Position numbers and translations under genes: made by a program
The notes under the pieces: model-generated
What the model saw: the letters and a program-made list of their open reading frames with translations, nothing else
The model's database searches: none
Told to the model about the DNA's origin: nothing
DNA from: Panax quinquefolius
Taxonomy: Eukaryota; Streptophyta; Magnoliopsida; Apiales; Araliaceae
Length of the DNA stretch: 64,000 nt
Reading direction: 5' to 3'
Assembly (NCBI GenBank): GCA_020205615.1
Contig: JAINUW010000763.1
Coordinates: 186,001-250,000, forward strand
Part shown: piece after piece, positions 35,129 through 48,839 of the stretch
Layout: each line of letters opens with the position of its first letter
Position numbering within the stretch: the first letter of the stretch is position 1

Positions 35129-37819
35129 TGTAAGACCCCGAAATTTTTTAAATAAAAAGGAATTTTCTTTATTTATTATTTTGAAATAGTAAGGGTTGAT
35201 TTGATTAATGTGGATAGTTAAGGGTTAATACATAAATATTTCAAAATAAGCAAGTGGTTATAAAATATTCATTTTTGTCGGGAATATTCGTTTGGTCGTG
35301 GAATATTCGATCTTGTTTGGGAATATTTAAATGCGACGGCAATGACCATGTGTGGGCCCCATAACGGAAAGCGATTGGATGAGAAAACGACAAATATAAG
35401 TTGGTTAAAAATAACAGGCGTAGTTATTACAATTAAGATCGTTGGAATACCCGGTGGTTAAAATACTGATGTCTGGCGTGGTTGCATAGTAGCCTGCGGT
35501 ATTACGCAAGATTGTTGAATTATTGATTCGCACGTAAGATGGCACTACTCAATAATTGTTACAGTAATTCTTGCTCAATAGTTTATTTTATTGATTCAAT
35601 AATTCTTTGCGTTGGTATTTTATATTATTGTTGTTCAATAATTATCAACGCATGATATTTCCTTTATCGGATCAATAATTCATATTATTTGAATAATATT
35701 ATTAGATAACATTATTGGCAATGTCTAGAAAGTTCATCTAAGGAGAGGTTTGGTCACCTAATTGCGGCGCCCGAGAAGGAGAAATCCTTATTGAAAGCCC
35801 CTCTTTCTGAGGAACTACTGGTCATCATAATTGTGATTACGTAATATTATTTGTGAATAATTAATTATTGATTCATATGATAAGGAAATATTTATTTTAT
35901 ATGAATATAAATGATGGATTTATTTATGTGGTTATTAATGAAGGAATTAATGTTGAGGTGTTTTATCAGTATTTTATCGGATTAGAGGTATTAAAATTTA
36001 AATCAGGGGTTTTGAGATATATTGCGGGGTTATAATTTTTAATCCGACCGTTGGATTGTGGTAATTTTTGGGTATGTTATACATACATAAGTTGAGTATA
36101 TGTCCACAAATTTTGAACCGTTAAAAATGAACGAATGATTTGTTATGAATTTTAAGAGGTGTCTGATTCGGAAATTAGGGTTATAATTGATTTTGGTGGA
36201 AAATTCTAGAATTGAGTGGGCCCCACTTGTGGTTGGTGAAAAATGTGCTGAATTTTATTTCAAATGTGGTGGGTGGCAATAGTAGCGGTGTAAAGCCATC
36301 GGTAGCTTGGTCAAGTCCTTGGTAGGCTAACATTTTCCTATAAATAGAGAGCTAAGTTAGAATTGAAAATCACACGAAACAAAGTTTTTCTCTTTCTCTC
36401 TATATTATTGAGCGTATTTTGTGAGTATTTAGATACTTTGAGAGTTCTTTGTCAAAGATAAGTTTCATTCAAAGATCACTTGAGACCTTTCCTTCCAAGT
36501 AAATCGATTCTTTGAGGTAAGGGATATTATTTTTTTCGTAATGATATTATTTCTTCAATATCATTATCTTTGAAATGTTGATCCGAGGTTTTATCAAATT
36601 TGGAACTTTTTCATATAGGGGTTACTATTCATGAGTTACTATTCACGAAGTTACTATTCATGAGTTACTATTCACGAGTTACTATTCACGAGTACTATTC
36701 ATGAAGCGTGTGAAAATGTTTTTTTATGGAATTTCTATCTTTTGGTGTCAGAGTTACTTTATTCACGATATATCGGACTATTCACGATATCGACACTATT
36801 CACGATATCTACGGCACTATTCATCGAAAAATAAAATTTCTTCTTTTTCGTCCAAAATATCTATTTTTGGATACTAGCTTTGATTGTATCCATGTTTTGA
36901 TCATTCTTGAATTTTACACCACTATGATTATTTTTGAGGTATTGTTGGACATGGATAAAACAAAAGTACGAATCCTTAATTCTTAATCCTTGTCATTTTG
37001 TTTCTTTGGATTCGTTCTTTAAAATATTTTTCATCATCCTCGGTCTTAAATGATGATATTATTGAATATCTTTGGCTCCGTAGTGCAAAGATGAATGATT
37101 TCTGAAGAATATCTTTGGCCCGTAGTGCAAAAGATGAGCAGTGTTTAAATGAACATGACCGATCGATGAATATCTTTGGCCTTTAGTGCAAAGATGAGCA
37201 GTGTTGAGATGAACATGACCGATTGATGAATATCTTTGGCTGTAGTGCAAAGATGAATATTTGATTTGAGATGAATATTGATTGATGTTACTGAGGATAA
37301 AATATTGATGATGGGTCATTAAATTCATAGATTATAGTAGATTTCATTCTCTACGTAACTCTTCTATGAATTATTATTTCATTATGAATATTGATCCGAA
37401 ACTTGTTGTCTATTGTATTCTATTAAATTTTTCCTGTTGAAGACTAACGATAATTTGTTGTATATTATCTTAGTCATAATATTCTTCTTGAGCTAGTTGA
37501 GCTCACCCTTTTCCTTGTTGTTCCATTTTTCTTCTCGGGAGGCGAGAATGTAGCGAGTACTAGTCGGGGTATGGAATGAAGGTTTTAGAGAGTTGTTTAG
37601 TAGTCCTCACCATTTTGTAAAATAATGTATCAACAATTATGATGGGGATTTATTTGCGTGTGGATATTGTCTAGATGGCAATATCTGTATTTAAACTCAC
37701 AGTATATATTGTCGTATTTCACACGACATTTGTATTATTGAAGTTGTAGTTTGTTTCTTGTACCATGTATTTGGCGACTCAGAATGGGTGTTGTGTATAC
37801 CTATTTTGGGGGCGTCACA
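35129..37819 (+). mobile_element. Solo LTR B2 (gypsy family B)
   Basis: TGTAAGACCCCGAAATTTTT to GGGGGCGTCACA, 2,691 bp, flanked by a perfect 5-bp TSD ATCAT (35,124-35,128 and 37,820-37,824). It has the U3 core at about 35,725-35,815, TATA box at 36,339-36,346, GAG|GTAAGGG at 36,517, short TTACTATTCACGA repeats and four hairpins. No internal region, so it is a recombination product of a former full element. Confidence 0.92.
37066..37255 (+). repeat. Four U5 hairpins in LTR B2
   Basis: ATATCTTTGG ... GTGCAAAGATGA at 37,067, 37,110, 37,171 and 37,231. The last two units are separated by a longer spacer, GAACATGACCGAT(C/T)GATG. Confidence 0.85.
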
Positions 37820-39159
37820 ATCATAATACATAACTTCAGTTATTACAAATAACACCTATAACATATTCCTTCAGCTTCCCCTTTCCATTGTCATTGCCAG
37901 AACCTTCTAATCGATCACGCTGAGCGGTCAATAGACCTTGAAACATTGTTTTCAAGAATGAGCATTTAATTGCTCAACAAGTAAAAGAAGATAATAAACA
38001 TCAGCTGAAAGAAATAAATGTTTTCTTTGAGGTATACTTTTACAACAAATCAATAGCTTTGAAGTAAACTGAAACAGTTATGAATAACATATCAAACCTT
38101 TTACATTTTTGAAACTACGTACTGACCATAAATGCTGAGCGGTTAATAGACCTTGAAACATTGTTTTCATGTTTGAAAAGGTTTGTACATAAATTTATCT
38201 ACAAACCGTTATGACTTACAGGTACGGAGGGTGATAAACACATTATGCCCTGTATTTATCAATGCTACATACTGGAACGACAATTCGCGTTCATCATAAG
38301 CACCTTTGGCAAATAAATTTTTTCCAATTTAGGGATGTTCATACCTAGTTTGGAGTCTAAACCAAAGCAATTCAGTTGGACGACTCTATCATAATCAATA
38401 ATATTCAATGAAATATTTAAAACTACGTCCAGCCGAGTCAAATAGCTTAGACAGCTTTTAAACCATGTATACATACAAAAATTTAATAGTATGCATCGAA
38501 ACTTGTTATATCAAAGAATTTTGAGTTTACAGATACTTTCTTAAATACAACAATGTATACAAGTGAGGACACTTGCATAATCAAACTTAATACACAAAGA
38601 ATATAATAATGTTTGAACATATATAAATCATATAAAGACACTAATAAGATACTTGTATTCAATGAATAAATTGAATACTGTTTAAGAACTGGCTTGTACA
38701 GAATTAAAAGTTATATATAGGATATTTGATTACACAAAGATTCATTGCATGAGATAAATACAAAGATTAGATACTTTCTCAATAAAAGATAGAGTTAAGA
38801 AAGTTGTTTACAAATATCCATTGCATAAAAAAATGCAAAGGATAGGATACTTGCCTTGATCGCTGCTTACTACTACATAATATAGTTTAATCTTTTATGA
38901 CAAGTCCTATCATTAATAAGATTATTCTTTCAATTAGAATAATACATCATGGCACATAATAATGCTATTTATAGTAATCATACATCTTAAATACATTATC
39001 ACGTATTCACATCAGTCATTAGAATATATAAAAACAATTATCATGTCAAATTATTTCAATATGGTTTTATTTCGGTATCAATTCGGTGTCCCAATTCCGT
39101 TATCGAATAATTATCGAGTTTATTTTCAATAAAACTCTATTTAAACGCTACAATATTAT

Positions 39160-39800
39160 TTTAGATAATTTAATTATCATTTATAATATTTTTCAGAAGC
39201 TCATAATAATTTTTAAATAATTATCATCATTTATAATAATTTTTCAAACATTAATATCATTTATAATAATTTTTCAAACATTAATATCATTAATAATGAT
39301 TTTTAAACATTAACATTTTTTATAATGATTTAATTATTAAATAATTTTGAAATCATTAATATTTAAATAATTTAAAATATTAATGAAATCCATGTATCAA
39401 AAAATTAAAAGTTATTTATTTTAAAACCTTAATATCACCTTTAAAAAAAATCATTTTAAATAATTATAATTAATATTAAAATATTAATGTAATTCATATC
39501 AAAATATTAAAAGTTATTTATTATAATTTAAAATATTTATAAAACCTTAATATCATTTTTAAATGATTTTTAAAATATTAAAATAATTTTTAACTAATTT
39601 GTTTAATATAATTATTAAATAAATTCATTATCATTAATATTTAAATAAATTAAAATATTAATAAAATTTATTTCAAAATATTTAAAGTTAATTTTTATAA
39701 CTTAAAATAATTTTAAAACTTAATTATTAATTATTATTAATTATTTAATATTTATTTCTAATTATTTTAAAATTTTAAATTAATTTTATTAAAAATTGTC
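39160..39800 (-). repeat. A/T-only degenerate satellite in G1
   Basis: Repeats of ATTTTTAAATxATT and AATATCATTTATAATAATT. It is the reverse-strand equivalent of 33,270-34,030. Confidence 0.75.
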
Positions 39801-39859
39801 ACCAAAGGGTTTTATTGACAGAAACTGTCGCTAAAGGTGTTCTTCATTAATGAAGAACA

Positions 39860-40600
39860 GCTTGGTCAAAGCATTGAAGCCTACTTTGACCATCAATAAT
39901 TTCCAGCTGGTTATGTTTCTAGGTATGAGAGTGTATCAATGGTGTAGTATTGATGTAGTATTATACGTGTATAACAATTTCAGGGTCTAAATACATCATG
40001 TAAAGAAGTTATTAGTGCTCAAACCACCCTATCTATGATCTTCTTTTTTGGAATTTCCAGAAATGATGTCAGTGTTGAGCAACCTACTTTAAGCTTTAAT
40101 AACTTTGATTTTGTGTATTGTTCAAGTGTTATAGTTTCACAAACATGAGGTATACATGTCAAGGTTCAAAAGGGGTACACTGGTTAGGCTTAACAACATC
40201 ACACATGCAAGATCTAGCCTGGTCAAACAGCCTATCAGAATCAGTTCTTGAGTTTTTTGAAATTTCCATAAAACCAAAATATGTGCTTGGTCAACAACTT
40301 TTGACCATGAATAACTTTCATCCTGGTTCTTTATTATGTGATCTATTGTCAGGGGTTTGTAGTACATTTGTCAGGGTATAAAAGTAATACACTTAAATGA
40401 GCTAAGAACATCACAACTGCAAGATCTAAGCTTAACAAAAGCTTGACAGACCTTTTTGGGAAAATCTAGGTTTTCCAGAAATGGTTTTCCATGACTGGTC
40501 AACCAAGTTTGACCATGAAATGGTTTTCTATACACACGTGGTACTCGATTCAGTGCTCAAATCTATAAATATTTGACAAGATATAATTCCTATCTATCCA
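39860..40600 (-). repeat. ~210-bp degenerate repeats with inverted W-box pairs in G1
   Basis: Units of about 200-215 bp each carry TTTCCAGAAA-like and TGGTCAA...TTGACCA segments (pairs at 39,870, 40,290 and 40,497). Some also carry GCAAGATCTA. TTGACC is the core of the plant W-box bound by WRKY factors. Homologous units occur in G2 at 42,590-42,848 and 52,759-53,000. Confidence 0.7.
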
Positions 40601-40651
40601 AGGTTCACAGTATCCCATAATAGATAATAGTTCTCGTTAGAACTATTGTTG

Positions 40652-40912
40652 TGTTTGGATACCCTCACTTGGATGTATAGACTGTATCTTATGAATATCT
40701 ATTTATCAATTGTATCTATCTATCTATCCGAAATCTAGAGTATCAACAATAACATGATCAATCCATATTGCCAATACCCTCACTCAGATGTATAGTCTAT
40801 ACCTTGTGAATATCTCTTTCATATTGATAGTATTATTTGAAATCTAGAATATTAGAAATAACATGATCAGTCCATATTGCCAATACCCTTACTCAGATGT
40901 ATAGTTTTTAAG
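40652..40912. repeat. ~113-bp tandem repeat, two and a third copies
   Basis: Units of 117 and 109 bp start at 40,652 and 40,769 and a partial copy starts at 40,878. Shared landmarks are ATACCCTCACT, GATGTATAG, GAATATCT, GAAATCTAGA and AACATGATCA. Confidence 0.85.
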
Positions 40913-42848
40913 GATATTATACTAGATCAATAATTCTAATATCATATCTAAGAATGTAAATGGAACACGATTTTAGAAATAAAAGATGATATTATATCTT
41001 ATATAAAAGGTTCGGTTACATGGTTCTCAATATAGAGTTCTTTATTACAATAGCCTTACAAGACTTACATTATATTAGCCAGAAATTTAAAACTAATCTA
41101 AACATGGCCTCTTTCCATTGTTGGTTCCAGACGTGCCGGGTTACCATTTAATACTGCAAAGGAAATGATTTTCAGGAATGAGCTATGAATGTAACAAGTT
41201 TATATTTATAAACACAATGTTGGATTTGAAGAAATGACTGCTCAATAATTTCACTCAACTGAGTGTTGATGACCATTTCTGGAATTTTTATATAAACCAT
41301 TTCTGTCAGTTACAAAGACATAGAAATCTTTTTTAGTTCAGATATGAGATAAGGGATCAGCCTATTCAGTATCCTAGGAGTATACATATCATCCTAATCG
41401 TGCCCACATGCACATAGTGTCAGTTTTTCGACACAATATAAGTCCCCTCAAGGGAAATTTCAATTTAGTATAGGGATGTCTTACCAAAATAATTTGGTTT
41501 GACACAACAATTTATGCTTAATAAACAATAGTTCAATATCACATAAATAAGTAATACATTTCTTAGTTATGATGAAGCTATATCAATAACTTCATAATAA
41601 TCGGTAACAAATTTGGTTTGGTATAATATATTTAAAAGAAATCAAGATAGAAATCTTGCTCAAAGTAATAGTAGGGTTCAAGAACCTGCATAAAGTAACT
41701 AGATATGTTAGAAGACTTGCATGTGTGAAGAACATCTATATAACGCTACTCGAAGTGTTTATGATACCTAAATATGTTCAAACATATTTACAAAACACAT
41801 TAGTATTGATAACAATACATATCTATTCAAACTATTCAAGTTCGGTCTAAGTTTGACATGATTTCGGTGTTCTAAAATATTACTGGATATTTAATAAGTT
41901 AATATCTCGGTTACAATTTAATTATAAGTCTTATTATTATTTTAGATAATTTATTTATCATTTATAATAATTTCTAGAGCTTATAATAATTTTAGATATT
42001 TAATTATCCATTAAAATAAATTTTAAATCATTTTTATTATTTTAAATAATTAATATTCACTTAGAACATTATTTAAAACCTTATTATTATTTTTAAATAA
42101 TTTATAACAATTTAATATGATTTTAAATCATTAATATCACTTTTAAATAATTAATTATTATTTATAAATAATTTATCATAATTAAATTATTAATAACTTA
42201 ATTATTAATAATATTTAAATAAATAAAATATTTATAGAATTTATGCCAAAATATTAAAAGTTAATTATTATAACTTGTAATAATTTTTAAAACTGATTTT
42301 ATAATTATTTATTAGTTTTTTCTATTTAATTTCTTATTTTGTTTGTCGCTAAAGGTCTATGGTGTTCTTTAGCCTTTTGGTATATGTCAAGTGGTCACTT
42401 TGACAAAGCTTGATCTCTGCCTTTGATTGTGTTTCTGGGATTCTGACTGATTCAATGGTGTAGTGTTGATGTAATACTGCAACCTAATACTAAGTTTGGA
42501 CTTTAATCATAACATATCAAGAAGTTATTAAGCTTCAAAGTGGCTGTCAGCGCTGTTCTTGGGTTTCTGGTTAACCCAAAACAGTGGTCATGATTGGTCA
42601 ACGATATTGAGGTTCTAATAACTTTAATTCTGTGTATTAGATGTGTGTTTTGGTTGTTGTAACATGTAATCCATATACCAAAGTACATACGTGAAGCACT
42701 ACTTTGGATTGAGAAAGACCTTAAAGTGTAGATCTAGGCTTGTCAAAGTACAACAAAAGGTTGCTCTTTCTTTTTCTTCATGTTTCTGGGTTTTCCAGAA
42801 AGTGAAGCCGTGAACGGTCAACGATATTTGACCATTAATTCTAGTAAA

Positions 42849-45432
42849 TGTAAGACCCCAACTTATTATTAATGAAATTTAATTATCTCTATTTATTATT
42901 TTGAAATAGTAAGGGTTGATTTGATTAATGTGGATAGTTAGGGGTAAAATACGCAAATATTTCAAAATAAGCAAGTGGTTATAAAATATTCATTGTTGTC
43001 GGAGAATATTCGTTTGTTCGTGGAATATTAAATACTTATCGGGAATATTAAATGCTAATGGTAGCGACCATGTGTGGGCCCCATGCGAAAAGCGATTGGA
43101 TGAAAAAAGCGACAAATATAAGTTGTTTAAAAATACTTGGCGTAGTTGTTACCATTAATCTTGTCAAAATACTCGGTGGTTAAAACACGATGCTTTACGG
43201 TATTGCACCAATTATTGATTCTTACGAAGAAGGCACTACTTTCAATAATGGTTCTGATAATTCTTATTCGATATTTTATTGAGTTAATAATTGTTGCGTT
43301 GATATTTTATATTCTTTGTTGTTTGATAATTGTCATTTACGAGTATTTTTCATTATCGAAGCAATAATTCATATTATCTGAATAATATTATTAGATAACA
43401 TTATTGGCAATGTCTAGAAAGTTACATCTAAGGAGAGGTTTGGTCACCTAATTGCGGCGGCGATGAAGAAGAAATTCTTATTGGAAAGCCCCTCTTTCTT
43501 AGGAGCTGCTGGTTGTCGATATTGTGATTACGTAATATTATTTGTGAATAATTAATTATTGATTCATATGATGAGGAAAATATTGATTTTATGTGGATAT
43601 AGATGAGAAAAATTTTAATGTGACAATTGTTGAAAATTGAAATTTTATCTTTTACGATAAAATAATTCATTTAAATATATTATTATATTTTAATAATATA
43701 ATAATGGTGATATTTTACAACGAATGTGGGATATATGAGTATCTGAGGAGGAAGAGTATTTTGTTGCAATAAATGTTTAAAACATGTTAAACATGTCGGT
43801 GGACCCCATTTATTGGTGAAATTTGATTATAGCACGTAAAATCGCTTGGTTTGTGGATTTTGGTCAATTTTTGATTGGAATTTGGAAAAACTTTCTTACG
43901 CAAAGTTGTAGAGAATTGAATTTCCTATAAAAACTCATGAGATTCGAATTTTTCTGATAAAAGGGCTATTTATTATGAATTATTGAAGTTAGAAGCTCAA
44001 AATAATTGATTTTGGAAGTTTAAAATAATTTAAATTAGAAAAACGTTTTTGATATGTTTGGTGGGCTTGGTTGGTTGTTGAAATGAGCTGATTTAGGTTT
44101 ATAAGAATGTGCATAGAAATTTTTTTTATATATTAATATTATATTAAATTTTACGCTTTGGTGTTCTAAGCAATTTCCTTTAAATAGGGTCTTAGGTTAG
44201 AATTGAAAATCACACGAAGCTGAAGTTTTCTCTCTCTATATTATCGGCGTATTCTTGTGAGTATTTTGAGTATAATTTGAGTATTGCTATTGATTGCAAG
44301 TTCAAGTCATAGCCTTTATATCAGGTGTTTAAATTTAGAAATCTTGATCTTTCGAGGTAAGGGATATTATTATTTTTTCGTAATGATATTATTTCTTCAA
44401 TATCATTATCTTTGAAATATTGATCTGAAGTTTTTATCAAATTTGGAACTTTGGTGTGTGAGTTCTTATTCACGTATCGGCCTTATTCACGATATCTGGT
44501 CTTATTCACGAATCGGCCTTTATTCATTGAAAAATGAAAATTTTTCTTTTCGTTCAAAATATCTATTACGGATACTAGCTTTGATTGTATCCATGTTTTG
44601 ATCATTCTTGAATTTTACACCACTATGATTATTTTTGAGGTATTTTTTGGACGTGGATAAAACCAAGTCTGAATCCTTAATCCTTAATCCTTGTCATTTT
44701 GTTTCTTTGGATTCGTTTCTTTAAAAATATTTTCATCATCTTGATCTTAAATGATGATGTTATGGAATATCTTTGGCTGTAGTGCAAAAATGAATGATTT
44801 CGAAGAATATCTTTGGCCGTAGTGCAAAGATGAGCAGTGTTTAGATGAACATGACCCGGTGATGAATATCTTTGGCACAGAGTGCAAAGATGAATATTTG
44901 ATTCGGATGTATATTGATTGATATTTACGAGGATAAAAGATGAGCGGTGAACTTTTAAATTCATACATAGAAGATAGTAGTTTGCATTCTCTACTTAACT
45001 CTTCTAATGAATTATTATTTCATTGCGAATATTGATTTAAAATTTGTTGTCTATTGTATTCTATTAGATTTTTCCTGTTGAAGACTAACGATAATTTGTT
45101 GTATATTATCTTAGTCATAATATTCTTTCTTGAGCTAGTTGAGCTCACCCTTTTCCTTTTGTTCCATTTTTTCAAGAGGCGAGAATATAGCGAGATGCAG
45201 TGGGGTATGGAATGAAGGTTCTAGAGAGAGTTGTTTAGTAGTCCTCACCATTTTGTAAAATAATGTATCAATAAATGTGATGAGGATTTATTTGAGTATA
45301 GATATTATGCAGAAGATAATATTTGTATTTAAACTCACAGATTTCTTGTTGTAATAATAAAGTTGTAGTTGTTTACGTACCATGTATTGACAACTTTCGG
45401 AATGGGTGATGTATACCTATTTTGGGGGCGTC
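42849..45432 (+). repeat. 5' LTR of B3
   Basis: TGTAAGACCCCAACTTATTA to GGGGGCGTC; the last ACA is lost next to the PBS. U3 core with a variant hairpin AAGAA-GAAA-TTCTT at 43,466-43,479. The TATA box is altered to TTTAAATA near 44,180. GAG|GTAAGGG at 44,357. Three U5 hairpins at 44,768-44,891, one of them perfect. Non-coding. Confidence 0.95.
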
Positions 45433-45435
45433 GGT

Positions 45436-45448
45436 TGGTATCGAGCTT
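45436..45448 (+). other. Primer-binding site of B3
   Basis: TGGTATCGAGCTT, one base shorter than the plant initiator tRNA-Met PBS (TGGTATCAGAGC type), three bases after the LTR. Confidence 0.85.
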
Positions 45449-45620
45449 AGGGATATGATCTCTGGCGGAGATCGGGGAATAGAACTAGGAGGGGAGAGCG
45501 AATAAATCCTTCGCTAGTGTGTCCTACCTAAGCTTATTTGTTAGTTGGTCGGGTATATAGGGATATTATGTGATATATTGATTTCCTTAATTAGCCCTTG
45601 TTTTATGGCGATATTTGAGA

Positions 45621-46715
45621 ATGTCATTGAGAATATTAACAATGGAAATGAGGCCGAGTAGAGCCTTTGTACTCACCAACGAGGAGAAGCGTGCAACAGT
45701 GGTAGCAATGTTCCTCTGTGAACAACGACATTGAGCGAGATGATGAGCGAGGGATGTTTAGAAGTTTTTTGCGATTCATGCAAAATCGACGAGGAGACTC
45801 GTGTTCAAAATACTGAGGAGAAATGATAGCAATTCACGGGTTGTCACGGCCAAGCGATTCAAAAAGTTGGGACCACGAGAATTTAAGGGAAAGCGAGATC
45901 CGATCATGGCGGAAACATGGGTCAAGCAAATTACCAAGATATTCGATGTCTTGGGATGCGGAGAACGAAGGTTCCATTCGCCACCTTTATGTTCCGTGGC
46001 GAAAGCGGACTCTTGGTGGGATCGTAAGCGTACCCATCCGGTACACTCGGCATGTCTTGGGAAGCGTTTGAAACTATTTAATGACAAATACTTTCCTAAA
46101 AGTGTTCGTCGTATGAAGGAAGTGGAGTTCATCGATTAGAGCAAAACAACATGGCGGTGTCTCGATGACGAGGCAAAGTTTGCGAGTTATCGGTTTGCAC
46201 CTCATTTGGTGGAGAATGAGGAGCGTATGACGCGGATGTTTCTTAGAGGTTTGAAACGGCGTCGTCGATATCTCATTTCTCATAAATTTTCTCTCTATTC
46301 GGATGTTGTAAATAGGGCTCTATTATTAGAAGCGAGATACTTGAGTACTGCCAATTGAGGACCAAAACTAGGATCGTACCAGAGATATAGCGATCAGCAG
46401 AATAATGATAACCGGCGGAGAAAAAAAGAGACGGACAAAAATGGTAACCACTCTGGTGGTAATCATAGCCATGAAAATAGAAAAGCGAGTCGGGAGGAGA
46501 TTTTAAAAAAGGAGATTTAACAACGACCATGTGAAGACGCAGCGGTCTTGAGTGAATCGGGTTCTAAGGAGGAAACGACCACCGGTCGTATGTTACTAAT
46601 GCGGAAAAGAGGGACATATCGGTCAAAGCGCCCACAGCAGTTCAAGGTATGCTATAATTGTGGAAAGGAAGGACATATCGCTCGAGATTATCAAGAGCGA
46701 AACCTAGTTCAATGA
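45621..46715 (+). pseudogene. gag of B3 (capsid and zinc knuckles), frameshifted
   Basis: Structural protein of the virus-like particle. The likely start is ATG at 45,621, aligned with the A2 gag start. The capsid core reads openly at 45,801-46,139: VVTAKRFKKLGPREFKG, then AETWVKQITKIFDVLGCG and LFNDKYFPKSVRRMKEVEF, the retrotransposon Gag family signature. The central ADYWWE region is garbled. Downstream, in other frames, are the LEQNNMAVS homologue and two CCHC knuckles. The first (near 46,590) has a stop in place of a residue. The second, CYNCGKEGHIARDY (near 46,652-46,693), has Tyr for the last Cys. At least three frameshifts. Confidence 0.9.
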
Positions 46716-46825
46716 GGGGCGGTGACTCAAAAGATGTCCGAAGAAAAGTCAAAGTCAGCGATTAAGGAAGGCGTTTGTTGTGATTTGGTCATAATCGAGG
46801 AACCCAAACGAGGTGATCACGGGTA

Positions 46826-47157
46826 AGCTATTTATAAATTCTTGCGAAGTTTATACCTTACTTGATCTTGGTGCTACCCATTCATTTATCTCTCCTGCAT
46901 GTGCTCAGCGTTTAAACTTGACTCGGAGAAATTAGACTTTGACCTATCTGTGGAAACTCCGTTAGGAGAAACTTTCATCACATCCTTTGTTTATAAATCT
47001 TGTTTGATTCAAGTTGGCACCATTACCTTACACGTTGACCTTATCTCTTTAAAGATACTTGCTTTTGATGTGATTTTAGGGATTGATTGGTTAACTACTC
47101 ATCATGCCAAAATTGATTGTTTTCGTAAGGTTGTTAGTTTTCATATTCTAACTTGAC
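46826..47157 (+). pseudogene. Aspartic protease of B3
   Basis: Retropepsin that would cut Gag-Pol. INSCEVYTLLDLGATHSFIS holds the active-site region; the family triad D-S/T-G is here D-L-G, so the catalytic loop is altered. A frameshift near 46,925 follows. The frame then runs EKLDFDLSVETPLGETF and FDVILGIDWLTTHHAKIDC, the normal C-terminal half with the conserved GxDWL. A stop at 47,155 ends it before RT. Confidence 0.9.
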
Positions 47158-47389
47158 TTTGTTATGATTCAAGCAACTAAACCATTAAAATCAATCAACA
47201 TCATATCTAATCATAAAGCTATTCGTTTATTGAAAAGCGGATGTCAAGCTTTCTTAGCCCATGTTATGGATTTGAATAAAGACACGTCAAATTTGAATAA
47301 TATTCTGTTCTTATTGACTTTCACGGCGTATTTCTGAAGAACTTCCGGTCTACCCCGAGCGTGAAGTTGAATTCTTTATTGATCTTGAA

Positions 47390-48230
47390 CACGTACAAAG
47401 CCCATTTCTAAAACCCCATATCGAATGGCTCTATTGAACTTCGAGGAGTTAAAGGTTCAACTCTGAGGAATTGTTGGACATCGGTTTCATTCGTCTAGTA
47501 CATCTCCTTGGGGTGCTCTGTTTTTATTCGTAAAGAAGAAAAGGCGGGAGTATGCAACTTTGTATTGACTATCGGGAATTGAACCATGTCACCATGAAGA
47601 ATAGGTATCCTCTACCTCGTATTGATGACTTGTTTGACCCGATTCTGAGGCACAATTCTTTTCAAAAATCGATCTTCGTTCGGATATCATCGGTGAAGAT
47701 TAGGCGAGGATATTCCAAAGGCGCCTTTAGAACTCGATGCGGGCATTATGAAATCTTAGTCATGTCTTTCGGACTAACTAATGCTCTATGACTTTCATGG
47801 ATATGATGAACCAAAGTATTCAAGGAATATTTGGATCGGTTGTTGTTGTCTTTATTGATGACATCCTTATATATTCCAAAAGTCGTGAAGATCATGAGCA
47901 CCATTTGAAATTTGGTACTCCAAAGACTTCGTGAAAACAAACTATATGCCAAATTGAAGAAATGCGAGTTACGGCTTGAGGAAGTAGCATTCCTTGGGCA
48001 CGTGGTGTCGAAACATGGAGTATCCATGGACCGGCAAAGATTGAAGCAATACAAGTTGGGAACAACCAAAGTCGGTGATGAAATCACGTAGCTTTTTGGG
48101 CTTATTTGGTTATTATCGGAGATTAGTGGAAGGGTTTTCTCGAATCGCTACTCCATTAACTTCATTAACTTTCGAAAGGATCTGAAATTCGTTTGGAGCG
48201 AAGAATGCGAGAAAAGTTTCAAGAGCTTAA
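47390..48230 (+). pseudogene. Reverse transcriptase of B3
   Basis: Copies element RNA to DNA in the particle. Seen in several frames: PISKTPYRMA-like start, SPWGA with [26 protein letters not shown], the KIDLRS motif with the first catalytic Asp (frame-shifted, near 47,670), then [16 protein letters not shown], and VVFIDDILIYS with the intact catalytic FIDD (near 47,848-47,880). KLYAKLKKCE and FLGHVVSKHGVSMD follow. It is full length in outline. I count at least four reading shifts. The antisense open frame at 47,746-48,087 is a shadow. Confidence 0.92.
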
Positions 48231-48239
48231 GAGGAGACT

Positions 48240-48600
48240 TATTTCGGCACTGTTCTAACAATACCATCTGGTTCGGATGGATTTGTTATCTCAATGATGC
48301 TTGTGCAAAGGGTTAGGATGTGTTCTCATGCAAGCGTGGGAAAGTCATAGCCTATGCCTCGCGACAACTTAAAGAGTATGAGAAGAATTATCCTACTCAT
48401 GATCTAGAGTTGGCGGCCCGATCGTTTTCGGCGCTAAAGATATGGAGGCACTATCTATATGGGGAGAAAGTGGAGATATATTCGGACCATAAAAGCCTTA
48501 AATATTTCTTCACTCAAAAGAACTCAACATGCGCGGCAATGACGTTGGCTCGAGCTATTGAAAGACTACGACCACACTATTCAATACCATCACGGTAAAG
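48240..48600 (+). pseudogene. RNase H of B3
   Basis: Removes RNA from the RNA/DNA hybrid. A long open run at 48,320-48,598 reads [47 protein letters not shown] and YFFTQK. The catalytic Glu (DLELA) and the Asp of YSDHKS are present. The first Asp is in a degraded SNDACAKG upstream, before the open run. The end is shifted out of frame from DYDHTIQYH. Confidence 0.9.
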
Positions 48601-48839
48601 CGAGCGTGGTAGGTGATGGCGTTGAGTAGAAGATCATATCTTGGGGACGAGTGCGATGATGTCAAGTATACGCGTAGAGCCAACTTTAATAGAAAAAGTT
48701 AAGGTTGCTCAAGCCACTTGGGCCGGTCTTGATCGTATGAAGAAGAAAGTACAAGAAGGAGCTATTAGGGCGAGAATTGATGAAGAAGGAATACTTGAGT
48801 CCACTCTAGACTTTGTGTTCCTAACGACTACGATTTGAA

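Larger units (their letters stand above)
35076..41000 (-). mobile_element. LTR sequence G1 (family C/E/G), reverse, interrupted by B2
   Basis: Outside B2 the plus strand reads as the reverse complement of a C-type LTR. CCTTTAATTAAATCATTACATGA matches E near 14,150, and CTTCCCCTTTCCATTG is the complement of the purine tract. AT satellite and TGGTCAA repeats follow in the same order as in G2. Limits are approximate: the left edge abuts the end of C1 and the right edge lies near 41,000, where the same order restarts. No coding content. Confidence 0.6.

Noticed and set aside
45776..46132. 118-codon minus-strand open frame
   Set aside because: Antisense of the B3 gag capsid, whose plus-strand reading shows clear family motifs.
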